Below are positions 36,826-44,785 of a DNA stretch of 58,704 nucleotides, piece after piece. The DNA is taken from positions 1 through 58,704 of the forward strand of contig JAALKI010000016.1 in assembly GCA_011088105.1 (NCBI GenBank), written 5' to 3'. The notes under the pieces are model-generated. The model saw only the letters and a list, made by a program, of their open reading frames with translations, made no database searches and had not been told where the DNA came from. Numbering within the stretch: the stretch's first letter is position 1; every line of letters begins with the position of its first letter. The stretch is from Nitrospirota bacterium. Its GTDB lineage: Bacteria > Nitrospirota > Nitrospiria > Nitrospirales > UBA8639. The position numbers and the translations under genes are program-made.

Positions 36826-37295
36826 GACTGCACTCCTTCTTCCTTACGAGACTCAACGATGATTAAGGGAGACCCCAGTAACATGTCATTGATAGACATG
36901 CTATTCAACAATTGATAAATGCTTTCCTGCACACGGAGAAGCGGGGTTCGGATATTGCAATGATTCCATTGCGAACACAATTCCTGATCTTTCTCATGAT
37001 AACAATCTGTAATGCCAAGCGGTCCTTCAATAGCTTCAAGAACTTGGGCAATGGTAATGGACTTGGGATTGCGCTGAAGCACATATCCGCCTTTGGGACC
37101 ATTTTGACTTTCGATCATGTCATGTTTGGCAAGAGTCTGAAGCACCTTTGCAAGCAGTTCAACGGGAATATGATGCTCTTCCGCAATTTCTTTGGTATTA
37201 ACCACACGAGCTTTCGCCATATCGCCAAATTGCACAGAGGCAATGTACTGTAAGGCCATCAGTGCATAGTCGGCTTTTTTGGAGAGCTTGAGCAT
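36822..37295 (-). CDS. iscR: Rrf2-family transcriptional regulator IscR
   Basis: IscR (157 residues) senses cluster supply through a 2Fe-2S cluster and represses the isc operon when holo. The winged helix reads [17 protein letters not shown] and [20 protein letters not shown] with [27 protein letters not shown]. Three Cys ([10 protein letters not shown] then SQWNHC) are the likely ligands; the first interval has eight residues, longer than the five of E. coli IscR. The first gene of the operon, it lies next to a probable IscR site. Confidence 0.94.
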   Translation of the reverse strand: MLKLSKKADYALMALQYIASVQFGDMAKARVVNTKEIAEEHHIPVELLAKVLQTLAKHDMIESQNGPKGGYVLQRNPKSITIAQVLEAIEGPLGITDCYHEKDQELCSQWNHCNIRTPLLRVQESIYQLLNSMSINDMLLGSPLIIVESRKEEGVQS

Positions 37296-37358
37296 TACCT
37301 AGTCACCCTTAAACATTAGTTTGATCAATTCCCATCTCCGACCGTTCTACTCGGACAT

Positions 37359-37388
37359 AATCTAGCATTGACCTGACAAGCTAGTCAA
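37359..37388 (-). promoter_or_regulatory. Promoter of the isc operon
   Basis: On the minus strand TTGACT (37388-37383), 18 bases, TAGATT (37364-37359), about 65 bases before the iscR start. The -35 box touches the palindrome at 37387-37403, so a bound regulator would block RNA polymerase. Confidence 0.6.
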
Positions 37389-37403
37389 GACTAGAATAGT
37401 CGG
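37387..37403. promoter_or_regulatory. IscR-like type 1 operator
   Basis: GACTA-GAA-TAGTC (37389-37401) followed by GG. This fits the core of the known type 1 IscR site (YYGACTR-www-YAGTCRR) except for the left YY and one centre base. An overlapping palindrome CTAGTC-AA-GACTAG spans 37381-37394. It lies between the iscR and fdx promoters. Confidence 0.6.
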
Positions 37404-37411
37404 AGATTTAA

Positions 37412-37440
37412 TTGATCGGGGATAGAAAGAGTCGTATATA
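37412..37440 (+). promoter_or_regulatory. Promoter of fdx
   Basis: TTGATC (37412-37417), 17 bases, TATATA (37435-37440), about 50 bases before the fdx ATG at 37493, which has a AAGGAG site at 37477-37482. Confidence 0.6.
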
Positions 37441-37492
37441 TAAATCTCCGCAGAACATGGCGAACAGGCTAAGAAAAAGGAGTCAATAAGAA

Positions 37493-37906
37493 ATGGGCGG
37501 AAGTAATCCCTACATCGAACAAACCGAGACGGAGACAGCCACAACCCCTTTCACCATTACGTTCAAAGCACCAGACGGTACCATCGAAGTCAAAGTGGAC
37601 CCAGACAGCATACCCTATGGGGCAACAGGCCTACCTGGGAGCATTCTGGATATTGCGCTTGGAGCGGGTGTTGACCTAGAGCATGCCTGCGGAGGAGTCT
37701 GTGCCTGCTCAACATGTCACATTATTGTGAAAGAGGGGCTTGAGACATGTAATGAAGCCACAGAAGACGAAGACGACCAATTAGATGAAGCGCCAGCGAT
37801 TACGCTGCAGTCTCGACTAGCCTGTCAATGTGTCGCCAATGGCACAAAAAATCTCGTCGTGGAAATACCCGAATGGAATAAAAATCTCGTCAAGGAAAGT
37901 CATTGA
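37493..37906 (+). CDS. fdx: ISC-type 2Fe-2S ferredoxin
   Basis: An adrenodoxin-like ferredoxin (137 residues) that gives electrons for cluster assembly. Ligands are Cys66, Cys72, Cys75 in EHACGGVCACSTCH, and one of Cys111/Cys113 in SRLACQC. DEDDQLDEAPAITLQSRLACQ is typical of the ISC subgroup. An extra 20 residues at the N-terminus precede the fold. In E. coli fdx lies inside the operon; here it is divergent from iscR and shares the operator region. Confidence 0.94.
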   Translation: MGGSNPYIEQTETETATTPFTITFKAPDGTIEVKVDPDSIPYGATGLPGSILDIALGAGVDLEHACGGVCACSTCHIIVKEGLETCNEATEDEDDQLDEAPAITLQSRLACQCVANGTKNLVVEIPEWNKNLVKESH

Positions 37907-38110
37907 CCCGCGTAGCTCTGAACAGAGGCCTTTTTACGTCTTTAATCAAAATAAGTTATGAAAATTGGCTTTTCTTAAGTCCCTCACAGTTTCGTTTCCT
38001 CATGACCCAGCAATCGTCACAACAATGCTACCTACATGATAGGATTCATGAAATAAGGCTTGAACCACGAGCCAGCCTTAAGCATCGGCGCAGGTGAGGA
38101 AAAAAGAAAA

Positions 38111-38140
38111 GCCCTTTGGTCGTGTGGCCAAAGGGCTTTT
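38111..38140. terminator. Bidirectional terminator downstream of tRNA-Asn
   Basis: GCCCTTTGG (38111-38119), an eight-base loop, CCAAAGGGC (38128-38136), with AAAA before and TTTT after. It can end the minus-strand tRNA transcript and the plus-strand fdx transcript. Confidence 0.9.
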
Positions 38141-38144
38141 AAAA

Positions 38145-38220
38145 TGGCTCCTCGGGCAAGACTCGAACTTGCGACCAATCGGTTAACAGCCGACCGCTCT
38201 ACCAACTGAGCTACCGAGGA
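38145..38220 (-). tRNA. tRNA-Asn (GTT)
   Basis: The minus strand from 38220 folds as a tRNA: acceptor TCCTCGG with CCGAGGA, D arm TAGCTCAGTTGGTAGAGC, anticodon loop CTGTTAA (anticodon GTT), T arm with GTTCGAGTC. The discriminator is G and the CCA end is encoded (38147-38145). Confidence 0.97.
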
Positions 38221-38335
38221 ACAGGCTCTATTTAGAAGGATGCCATGTGATCCAACAACAAATGGACTATTATCATAACACAATTTAAAAAATGATCAAC
38301 AGCTCTTGAAGATCCATTTTTGGTGTCATCTATGG

Positions 38336-38599
38336 TTAAAATCCAAAGTCTGGCGAATCTTCTTCCCCTTCCTCAGACTCCGAAGCGCCTCCCTCAGAAA
38401 GCGCGATATAATGGCGAGCCCATGACAAGTAAATATTGGCACTATCCTTCATGGCATCGGCACCCATGATAATTTTATTAACTACGTCCGAATCTTCGCC
38501 TTTTGCCTCTAACTCTTTGGCCCGATGTTTAAGCGCCTCATGAAATTGTCCAAAATCAACGACAATGTTACTCACTAAATCTCTGAGTTCTTGACTCAT
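38336..38599 (-). CDS. Small acidic helical protein, unknown function
   Basis: I do not recognise this 87-residue protein. I use ATG 38599 (MSQELRDLVSNIV), eight bases after GAGGT; an upstream in-frame ATG at 38617 is possible. It appears all-helical and ends in a strongly acidic tail (SEGGASESEEGEEDSPDFGF). It follows the por operon on the same strand beyond a strong terminator, so it may be partly cotranscribed by read-through. No Cys or membrane segment. Confidence 0.7.
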   Translation of the reverse strand: MSQELRDLVSNIVVDFGQFHEALKHRAKELEAKGEDSDVVNKIIMGADAMKDSANIYLSWARHYIALSEGGASESEEGEEDSPDFGF

Positions 38600-38640
38600 A
38601 CCATCAACCTCTTTCATAACCCGTGGGGTCTCTTCCTAAA

Positions 38641-38672
38641 AAAAAACCCCCAGTGTATACCGGGGGTTTTTT
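38641..38672. terminator. Terminator of the por operon
   Basis: AAAAAACCCCC (38641-38651), a ten-base loop, GGGGGTTTTTT (38662-38672). On the minus strand the stem is followed by a long T-run. It works in both directions by symmetry. Confidence 0.9.
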
Positions 38673-38692
38673 CAGGTAACCGTATACGGGAC

Positions 38693-38971
38693 TTAGCCTT
38701 GATATGCTTGGCCTAATTCTGCAGCCTCGCCGGCCTTCTCCATTAATGTTCCATCGGAATTGACCGCCACCATGGCAATGGCATTGTGTTTCGCGGCATC
38801 ACACACAACGAGACACAACTCACACCCTTTACAACGGCTGATATACACCTCTGCCACCATTTTATCTGAATTCAGATCAAGACAATTGGCTTCTGGGCAA
38901 TACATGATACAGAGACGGCAGCCCTTTTTCGCCACACATTTCTCGTCCGTCACTTTCGCCACATTATACAT
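38693..38971 (-). CDS. porD: 2-oxoacid:ferredoxin oxidoreductase, delta (2x4Fe-4S) subunit
   Basis: A 92-residue ferredoxin-like subunit with two cluster motifs: CVAKKGCRLCIMYCPEANC and CKGCELCLVVCDAAKH. It passes electrons from the catalytic subunits to ferredoxin. The last gene of the operon, 26 bases after the gamma gene. The first motif, with CVAKKGC in place of CIxCxxC, is a variant of the usual pattern. Confidence 0.92.
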   Translation of the reverse strand: MYNVAKVTDEKCVAKKGCRLCIMYCPEANCLDLNSDKMVAEVYISRCKGCELCLVVCDAAKHNAIAMVAVNSDGTLMEKAGEAAELGQAYQG

Positions 38972-38997
38972 CGTATTCTATCCTTCTCGTTGTCTGA

Positions 38998-39693
38998 TCA
39001 CGCTTCCGCGACAGCTAGCTCAACATTATTCTTTTCTGCCCACTCTGCTGCAATCTGATACGCCCGTTTAACCGTATCAAGATTTTTTTGCAATAGCATT
39101 TCTTTTTTGGCAAATTTCTTTTTAATGGCTTCATCCAAGGTTGCTGTTCCACCCGAGGCCACGAACTTTTTTCCAAATCGTTCTTGAAGCGCACCATCCA
39201 AACCTTCCATAGAGACGCATTTGGTAATGCCCGCCACGGATCCGATCATCGTCATATTAGTCGAAAGTTCCGTGCCTGCAACCTCTAGGGCAATTGTCGT
39301 CCCCGCAATGTAAAATGTGGATACATTGAGATCCTTTAAGGTTTTGACGTCTTCATCCGATAGAAGAGGGATATCAGAGTTAATAATGACAACTCCGCCT
39401 TCCTTAATACCTGAGTAGAAAGGCATGGTATAGCTTTTGCCCATCGTAATAACCTGCGGATGAAACACTTCAATGACATCAGGAAAAACTAATTCGCCAC
39501 GGTCATAGATACGATTAATCCCAATCCGGCAGTAGCTTTCTGCAGGAGCCATTCGCTTTTCCGCCCCAAAGAATGGATTTGAAATAGCAAATTTCCCGTC
39601 TCTGGATGCTGCCATCGCCATGACATGTGCAGCCGTCACTGCTCCTTGCCCCCCAAGGCCCGACATTCGTATGTTGATACGCTTTTTGATCAT
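38998..39693 (-). CDS. porG: 2-oxoacid:ferredoxin oxidoreductase, gamma subunit
   Basis: The 231-residue gamma subunit, involved in CoA handling. It begins with INIRMSGLGGQGAVTAAHVMAMAASRDGKFAISNPFFGAEKRMAPAESYCRI, the family signature. Cys are few, so no cluster is expected. The last 60 residues are Lys/Ala-rich helical sequence, longer than in archaeal enzymes. Gene order fits one operon. Confidence 0.94.
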   Translation of the reverse strand: MIKKRINIRMSGLGGQGAVTAAHVMAMAASRDGKFAISNPFFGAEKRMAPAESYCRIGINRIYDRGELVFPDVIEVFHPQVITMGKSYTMPFYSGIKEGGVVIINSDIPLLSDEDVKTLKDLNVSTFYIAGTTIALEVAGTELSTNMTMIGSVAGITKCVSMEGLDGALQERFGKKFVASGGTATLDEAIKKKFAKKEMLLQKNLDTVKRAYQIAAEWAEKNNVELAVAEA

Positions 39694-39728
39694 AGGAAGT
39701 CCCTTTTCAATTGAATGATAAAGTCTTG

Positions 39729-40637
39729 TTATGCCGTTTGCTCAGCCAATTGTTTTTTGGCAGCCGCTTTTCGTTCTTTTTCCTTAGCGGCAATTTCAGT
39801 CAAGAGTTCTTTAGCTGTCTCGCTAATATATTCTTTATAAGCAAACCGCTCCGTTGGCTTCTCAGAGTCCCGCATCTCCTGTAACCCTTCCATGCTATTC
39901 TTGCCAATTTCAAGAATACATGGGGTATATAACTGAAGATAGGTCGGACCAATCTCCCGAGCTACATGAATGGCATTTTTTATGACTTTTTCGACTAAGT
40001 TTGGCTTGCTCACCGTACAGTTCACAACATAATGACATCCTGATTCACGGGCAATCTCGGGCAAACGCACTTTTTCAAACGTCTTTCCAACCGGCGCCAT
40101 TTTGGCCACAAATCCTTTTTGCATCAACCCGCTTTCTTGTCCACCGGTATTCGCGTACAACTCATTATCAAAACAGATTGTGGTGAATTTTTCTTGGCGA
40201 AACCATGCTTGGAGCGTCATATCTAATCCAATATCAACGGTAGCTCCATCTCCGGCCAATACCACAACATCTTTTGCTCTATCAGGAAATCGAACGGTTA
40301 AGGCACGTTTCAGACCCGAGGCAATCGCATTTTGGTTTCCAAAGAGTGAATGAATGTTATGGACACCGACATGAGGGAATACTAAACTTGTGCATCCTGT
40401 TGACCCAACCATCACAGTATCTTCAGGATTGGGAAGCGAGGCCAAGATGTACCGAAAGGCCATGGACTCTGGGCACCCTGCACATAAGGAATGCTCTTCG
40501 ATTAATTCTTTTGACGTTCCAATGTCCTTCCATCCCCTGCTATTATTCCCATATGTCGCGCGTTGTACAAGATCCTGATATTCTTCTGGCATGATATCAT
40601 GTAATTCAGGGGCTATTTTTATTCGTTCTAAACTCAT
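39729..40637 (-). CDS. porB: 2-oxoacid:ferredoxin oxidoreductase, beta (TPP-binding) subunit
   Basis: The 302-residue beta subunit binds thiamine diphosphate and a 4Fe-4S cluster. LCAGCPESMAFR and GSTGCTS hold cluster Cys. The TPP motif is VVVLAGDGATVDIGLDMTLQAW to FDNELYANTGGQESGLMQKG. A Lys/Ala-rich C-terminal tail (KEKERKAAAKKQLAEQ) is a late addition to the fold. It lies 78 bases after the alpha gene. It catalyses decarboxylation of, or CO2 addition to, the 2-oxoacid. Confidence 0.95.
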   Translation of the reverse strand: MSLERIKIAPELHDIMPEEYQDLVQRATYGNNSRGWKDIGTSKELIEEHSLCAGCPESMAFRYILASLPNPEDTVMVGSTGCTSLVFPHVGVHNIHSLFGNQNAIASGLKRALTVRFPDRAKDVVVLAGDGATVDIGLDMTLQAWFRQEKFTTICFDNELYANTGGQESGLMQKGFVAKMAPVGKTFEKVRLPEIARESGCHYVVNCTVSKPNLVEKVIKNAIHVAREIGPTYLQLYTPCILEIGKNSMEGLQEMRDSEKPTERFAYKEYISETAKELLTEIAAKEKERKAAAKKQLAEQTA

Positions 40638-40715
40638 AAATGCCTCCGTGTGTTATAGAGAAAACCAACCTGTTGGTTGCAAACCGAAACTCAAATTATC
40701 TTGGTCGTTTCTTAC

Positions 40716-41924
40716 TCAACTCCCTCGCCCAGCTAATGCCGAGGTCTTAATGCCCATGGCACTTTTGATATCCGCGGCAATAATTTCTGGAGGCATCGTC
40801 ATTCCTCCACAAACATGAGGGCCAGCATAGACTCGTTCACTATTGGGGATGGTCGCTCGAATCTCTCGTGCCATCCATCCGGCCACATTAAACTCTGGCA
40901 CAATAATGTGTTTGGCATGCTTTGTGGCTTCACGAATTTCTTCTCCCGGCCATGGACGAAGGGTCTTAACTTTGACCAATCCGACATCAATCCCTTCCTC
41001 CTCTAATAAGGTAATCGCTTCACGTCCCTGAGAGACAGCGGTCCCTGACGTGACGATTAACACTTCTGCGTCCGGTTTTTCTATTTCGATAAGGCCATCT
41101 AACCAGGCAATGGTATGCTTGCGAGACCGTTCCACTGCTGCCCAGACTTCTTGTTGCCAACTTGCATGAGTCGCATAGCTAATATAATTACTTTTCATGA
41201 CAAAAGGATCACGCATCATCCGAACCGGGGGACATTCCATGTCCATACACGGCACTGGAGATCGGTAAGGATCATAAGGAGGCAAACACATATCGGCGGG
41301 GGTCAGATCCACCATATCCTTCGTGTGAGTGACGAAGAACCCATCACAACACAATGCCAAGGGAAGATGAACATCTGGTTCTTCAGACACCATATACCCC
41401 TTAAGGATCCAATCATAAAAGTCTTGCGCCGTTTCAGCATGCCACACGAGCATACCCGTCTGCATCAGATACGAAATTTCCAATGTGTCCGGTTGAATCG
41501 AAAGCGGTGAATTAATACCACGGCAGGTCACAATCATTTGAATAGGGAGTCGCGCCCCAGCCCACATAGGGAAATTCTCCATCGCACGCATGGTTCCCGG
41601 CCCAGCTGTTGTGGTAAAGACGCGCGCACCGCCAAATGCCGCTCCGGCACATTGCGACATCACCGCAAACTCACTTTCACCTCGGAAATAGTCCCCGATG
41701 TATCCTTCAGCAAATAGCTCTCCAATCAGCGCCGCTGCTTCACTTTGTGGTGTAATGGGGTATGCAATCATGACATCACAGCTCGCTCGACGAAGAGCTT
41801 CTTTAATGACTTCACTTCCGGTAAAGAATGAAGGCGTGCGTTCAGCTTCATTCATCATCTTCCAGGGATCAGTATAAACTTGGTCTTTTTTATTTTTGCT
41901 TCCAATGACGGTTTGAGTTGCCAT
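40716..41924 (-). CDS. porA: 2-oxoacid:ferredoxin oxidoreductase, alpha subunit
   Basis: The 402-residue alpha subunit. The pyrimidine-binding domain shows MIAYPITPQSEAAALIGELF, GESEFAVMSQCAGAAFGGARVFTTTAGPGTMRAMENFPMWAGARLPIQM and RGINSPLSIQPD; the C-terminal part has VLIVTSGTAVSQGREAITLLEEEGIDVGLVKVKTLRPWPGEEI. Whether the substrate is pyruvate or 2-oxoglutarate cannot be settled by eye; both enzymes exist in reductive TCA cycle organisms. A GGAGG site precedes the start. Confidence 0.95.
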   Translation of the reverse strand: MATQTVIGSKNKKDQVYTDPWKMMNEAERTPSFFTGSEVIKEALRRASCDVMIAYPITPQSEAAALIGELFAEGYIGDYFRGESEFAVMSQCAGAAFGGARVFTTTAGPGTMRAMENFPMWAGARLPIQMIVTCRGINSPLSIQPDTLEISYLMQTGMLVWHAETAQDFYDWILKGYMVSEEPDVHLPLALCCDGFFVTHTKDMVDLTPADMCLPPYDPYRSPVPCMDMECPPVRMMRDPFVMKSNYISYATHASWQQEVWAAVERSRKHTIAWLDGLIEIEKPDAEVLIVTSGTAVSQGREAITLLEEEGIDVGLVKVKTLRPWPGEEIREATKHAKHIIVPEFNVAGWMAREIRATIPNSERVYAGPHVCGGMTMPPEIIAADIKSAMGIKTSALAGRGS

Positions 41925-41986
41925 AGCTTCTGACCTCCTTCATCATTTATAGATGGGTCAACACTTACACCTGAGCATCAAATATC

Positions 41987-42601
41987 CTAATTCGACGGAG
42001 GCTCAACAGAGCCTTTCAGTTTCCGAACCCATTCTGACAATCGAAGAATTTTCTCTGCAGTTGCATCTCGAAATGTCAGCATGGCATCTTCATGTCCAGC
42101 TTGCGCGCACATCGCAATCGTATAACAGTTGGTCCCACCACGAATGATTTTCAGAGAGAGATTGGCTTGGTGGCAATGGACACCTACGAACATACAGACA
42201 TCAATTTTATTATGCCAAATCGTAAGATTTGGATGGTTGGGGTTAATTTCAATTTCAGGATTGATTTTAGGATACTTTGGTCGGTAGTCCGGCATGGGGA
42301 TAAGCATGGGTTGTTGAGATGAAGCAGCGCATTCTTTAATCGTCTCGAACAACTCCCGAATTGCTTTTGCTTTTTGCGCGGCCTTTTCGTTCCACGCCCA
42401 TAACACAAGCGGCCCTGGGAAAATCGTTGGAACTTTTCCTTGCAAAATTTGCCTAGCTGCAGCCTCCATTGCTTCTTCTTCAGGAACGATGGACCCATGA
42501 ATATGCCCTTGGCCAGGGTCAGGAAGCCGAATCCCCATACTGGAAGCCGACGGGGGGAGAAAATGTTCAGGTCCAGGCATGACCTTATATTGCGTATTCA
42601 T
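41987..42601 (-). CDS. porE: 2-oxoacid:ferredoxin oxidoreductase, epsilon subunit
   Basis: A 204-residue protein matching the fifth subunit of Hydrogenobacter- and Nitrospira-type pyruvate or 2-oxoglutarate oxidoreductases (also described as a CO-dehydrogenase beta N-terminal-like domain). Typical stretches: GKVPTIFPGPLVLWAWNEKAAQKAKAIRELFE, PMPDYRPKYPKINPEIEINPNHPNLTIWHNKIDVCMFVGVHCHQANLSLKIIRGGTNCYTI and AMCAQAGHEDAMLTFRD. Its role is poorly known. I use ATG 42601 after GGAG; ATG 42616 is the alternative. It is the first gene of the operon, and presence of this subunit is the best marker for the organism group. Confidence 0.88.
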   Translation of the reverse strand: MNTQYKVMPGPEHFLPPSASSMGIRLPDPGQGHIHGSIVPEEEAMEAAARQILQGKVPTIFPGPLVLWAWNEKAAQKAKAIRELFETIKECAASSQQPMLIPMPDYRPKYPKINPEIEINPNHPNLTIWHNKIDVCMFVGVHCHQANLSLKIIRGGTNCYTIAMCAQAGHEDAMLTFRDATAEKILRLSEWVRKLKGSVEPPSN

Positions 42602-42616
42602 GGATAAGATCTCCAA

Positions 42617-42974
42617 AGTCTAAAGTTCATGAGAATGCCTACCAGGTTATTCACCCATACCGTATGCTGATCGTAAGATTTTCTCAACCTCAATAAAGAC
42701 CTACGTTTCAAGAAACATAGGCTAAACATGACCCAGCCACTGAGGCTTTTGGCTCAATTCTTTGTGCCAATGACTAGACGGCCAGTATATGGACCCCTGT
42801 GAATTCTTGTCAATCATTTCTCCGTTTGATTACGGGCCCCATCTTTCTATTGGTCTCTCTGATTTTCCTGCCTTATTATCCTTATTTGCTCATTAAGGGT
42901 GGAGGCACCAATCCCATCTGTTCTCCCTACACCGCCAGAAAAATGAAATGGGAGGACATTCTGCTATTCTCCCC
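42617..42974. other. Regulatory spacer between secretin and por operon
   Basis: About 360 bases. It holds the por promoter region, including the 22-bp palindrome at 42700-42721, and the 3' flank of the secretin gene. Frames in it (for example plus strand 42799 onward) run into the antisense of the secretin and look spurious. Confidence 0.6.
42700..42721. promoter_or_regulatory. Palindrome upstream of the por operon
   Basis: CCTACGTTTC (42700-42709), AA, GAAACATAGG (42712-42721): a 22-bp palindrome with one G/A mismatch, about 100 bases before porE. Size and symmetry fit a dimeric repressor or activator site. The regulator is unknown. Confidence 0.5.
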
Positions 42975-44552
42975 TTATTCAGCCTCAATGATCTTAGGTG
43001 TGATAAAGATGACCAATTCACTTTTCCGTGTGGTTTGGAATGTCCCTGTAAAGAGATGTCCCAATCCAGGGATATCACTCAAAATCGGAACGGTTCGGTT
43101 GGTATCAGACACGGTGTCTTGAATCAATCCTGCCACGACAGCTGTCGCTCCATTTTGAACTCGCACTAGGGTTGAGGCTTGCTTAATATCCAACACAGGC
43201 GCAGTAGCCGTACCCTGTGGAGAAGTTCGTGTTTCTCTGAGACTCGAAGTAATCGGAGTCACATCCAGCATCACCCAACCTTCTTCAGAAATCTGTGGGG
43301 TCACGGATAACACTAAACCAACGGTAATCGTGCGCACTTGCTCTGTAATCACATTGCCCGTTCCAGCCGACCCTTGAGAAACGGTTTGGGTAAAAAATGA
43401 TTCATCCGTGGCTACTTTAATAAGCGCCGGTTGGTTATTCAGTGTGACAATTCGTGGTTGCGAAACTACTTTCACCTCTCCCTGCTCTTCCAACGCCTCA
43501 AGAATGACGTCGAAACTTCCTTCATCTAATCGAGCCCGTGCTGTTGGAGAGCTGGACAAAAACCCACCCAGCGGCGTCGTGACGATATTGGACAGCACAA
43601 ATGTCCCCGCCATTCCATTGAAATTGATTTTGTCCCAATTAATACCCAAGCTGAAATCATCTTTCAGGGTGACTTCATAAATTCTGGCCTCGATCTCAAC
43701 CTGCCGATAGAGCGATTGCCGAAGAATTGTTAAAAACTGCTCGATCTCTCTCACTCGTTGATGCAAGTCCGTGACTTGAATAGTCCCAGACAAACGATTG
43801 ACCACAAGACGGCCTTCCTTCGACAGCAAGGCCCGCACCTGGGTTTCTACCTCTTGCCAAAATTCGACATGGTCTTGTTGATCCAACGCAATGGTCCCCG
43901 TGTTCTGACCTACGCCTCGACTACGATTATTCCCTGCCGAGCCAGAAGCGACATGGGCTTCACTGTGGCCTGTGCTCCCCCGCACAAGCCGAAGGTAGTC
44001 AAGGGTAAAAAATTTCGTTTGCAATCGACGAACAAGAATGAGCCCCTCGTCTTTCTCCCAATAATATCCGTGGATCTCCAATAGCGCAGCCATGGCTTTA
44101 GCCAACGAGAGTCCATGAAAATCGACCGTGACGACGCCTGTGACCTCAGGGCTCGCAACGATGTTCAGATCATTGGCTTTTGCAAATAAGGCCAACGCAT
44201 CAACAAAACGCATGTTCTGAACCCGAAAGCTGAAACGCCGACTAGCCTGCTTGGAATCTTGTGCTCTATGGCGTGAAGATGGAAAACTCTGACGAGCATG
44301 GCGTGTCGGTTTGTGTGTTGGTGAAGGCAATTTTCGCACTGATGCCAGGGGTTGGACCGACGCAGTTGAGTGATGAGGATACACTGTTGGGGATACATGA
44401 TGACGGGAATCTGAAGCATCCAAGACAGGAATCGGTTCGCGCGTTGCGCCACATCCCATGCTCACAAGGCACAGAAGAGACACAACCCCCATATGCCATC
44501 CCCCAATACGTTCCCATCCCCTCCCTGTGCGCACCAGCCATTGATCATTCAC
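42975..44552 (-). CDS. Secretin lipoprotein (MshL/PilQ-like)
   Basis: A secretin forming an outer-membrane ring for a type IV pilus or type II secretion machine. I use GTG 44552 with AAAGGA six bases upstream (525 residues); ATG 44492 is possible and the frame extends to 44669. A lipoprotein signal ends LVSMGC (about Cys34). A Ser/His-rich linker leads to an STN/secretin N-domain (FSFRVQNMRFVDALALFAKANDLNIVASPEVTG to WEKDEGLILVRR). The C-terminal secretin domain has VEIEARIYEVTLKDDFSLGINW, VVSQPRIVTLNNQPALIKV, TVGLVLSVTPQISEEGWVMLDVTP and VPILSDIPGLGHLF. No other pilus genes are near. Confidence 0.88.
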   Translation of the reverse strand: MNDQWLVRTGRGWERIGGWHMGVVSLLCLVSMGCGATREPIPVLDASDSRHHVSPTVYPHHSTASVQPLASVRKLPSPTHKPTRHARQSFPSSRHRAQDSKQASRRFSFRVQNMRFVDALALFAKANDLNIVASPEVTGVVTVDFHGLSLAKAMAALLEIHGYYWEKDEGLILVRRLQTKFFTLDYLRLVRGSTGHSEAHVASGSAGNNRSRGVGQNTGTIALDQQDHVEFWQEVETQVRALLSKEGRLVVNRLSGTIQVTDLHQRVREIEQFLTILRQSLYRQVEIEARIYEVTLKDDFSLGINWDKINFNGMAGTFVLSNIVTTPLGGFLSSSPTARARLDEGSFDVILEALEEQGEVKVVSQPRIVTLNNQPALIKVATDESFFTQTVSQGSAGTGNVITEQVRTITVGLVLSVTPQISEEGWVMLDVTPITSSLRETRTSPQGTATAPVLDIKQASTLVRVQNGATAVVAGLIQDTVSDTNRTVPILSDIPGLGHLFTGTFQTTRKSELVIFITPKIIEAE

Positions 44553-44785
44553 ACGATGATTCCTTTCACATCTCGTTCCTTCCTCTTCTATGCCATAGCA
44601 TTCTGGAATGCACCCGAGTCTAGTGCGAAATTCATGCCACTTCTTGAACAGGCAAGCGATTTCGGTCATTATCTGCTGTGTTTAATTGTTCGAACTGAAG
44701 TTCAAGAGGGAAACAGGCCCGTCATCCATTAAGGAAGGCCTTGAACCGAACAAATAATGCATTCGATGAGAGGACGAAACCGTTC

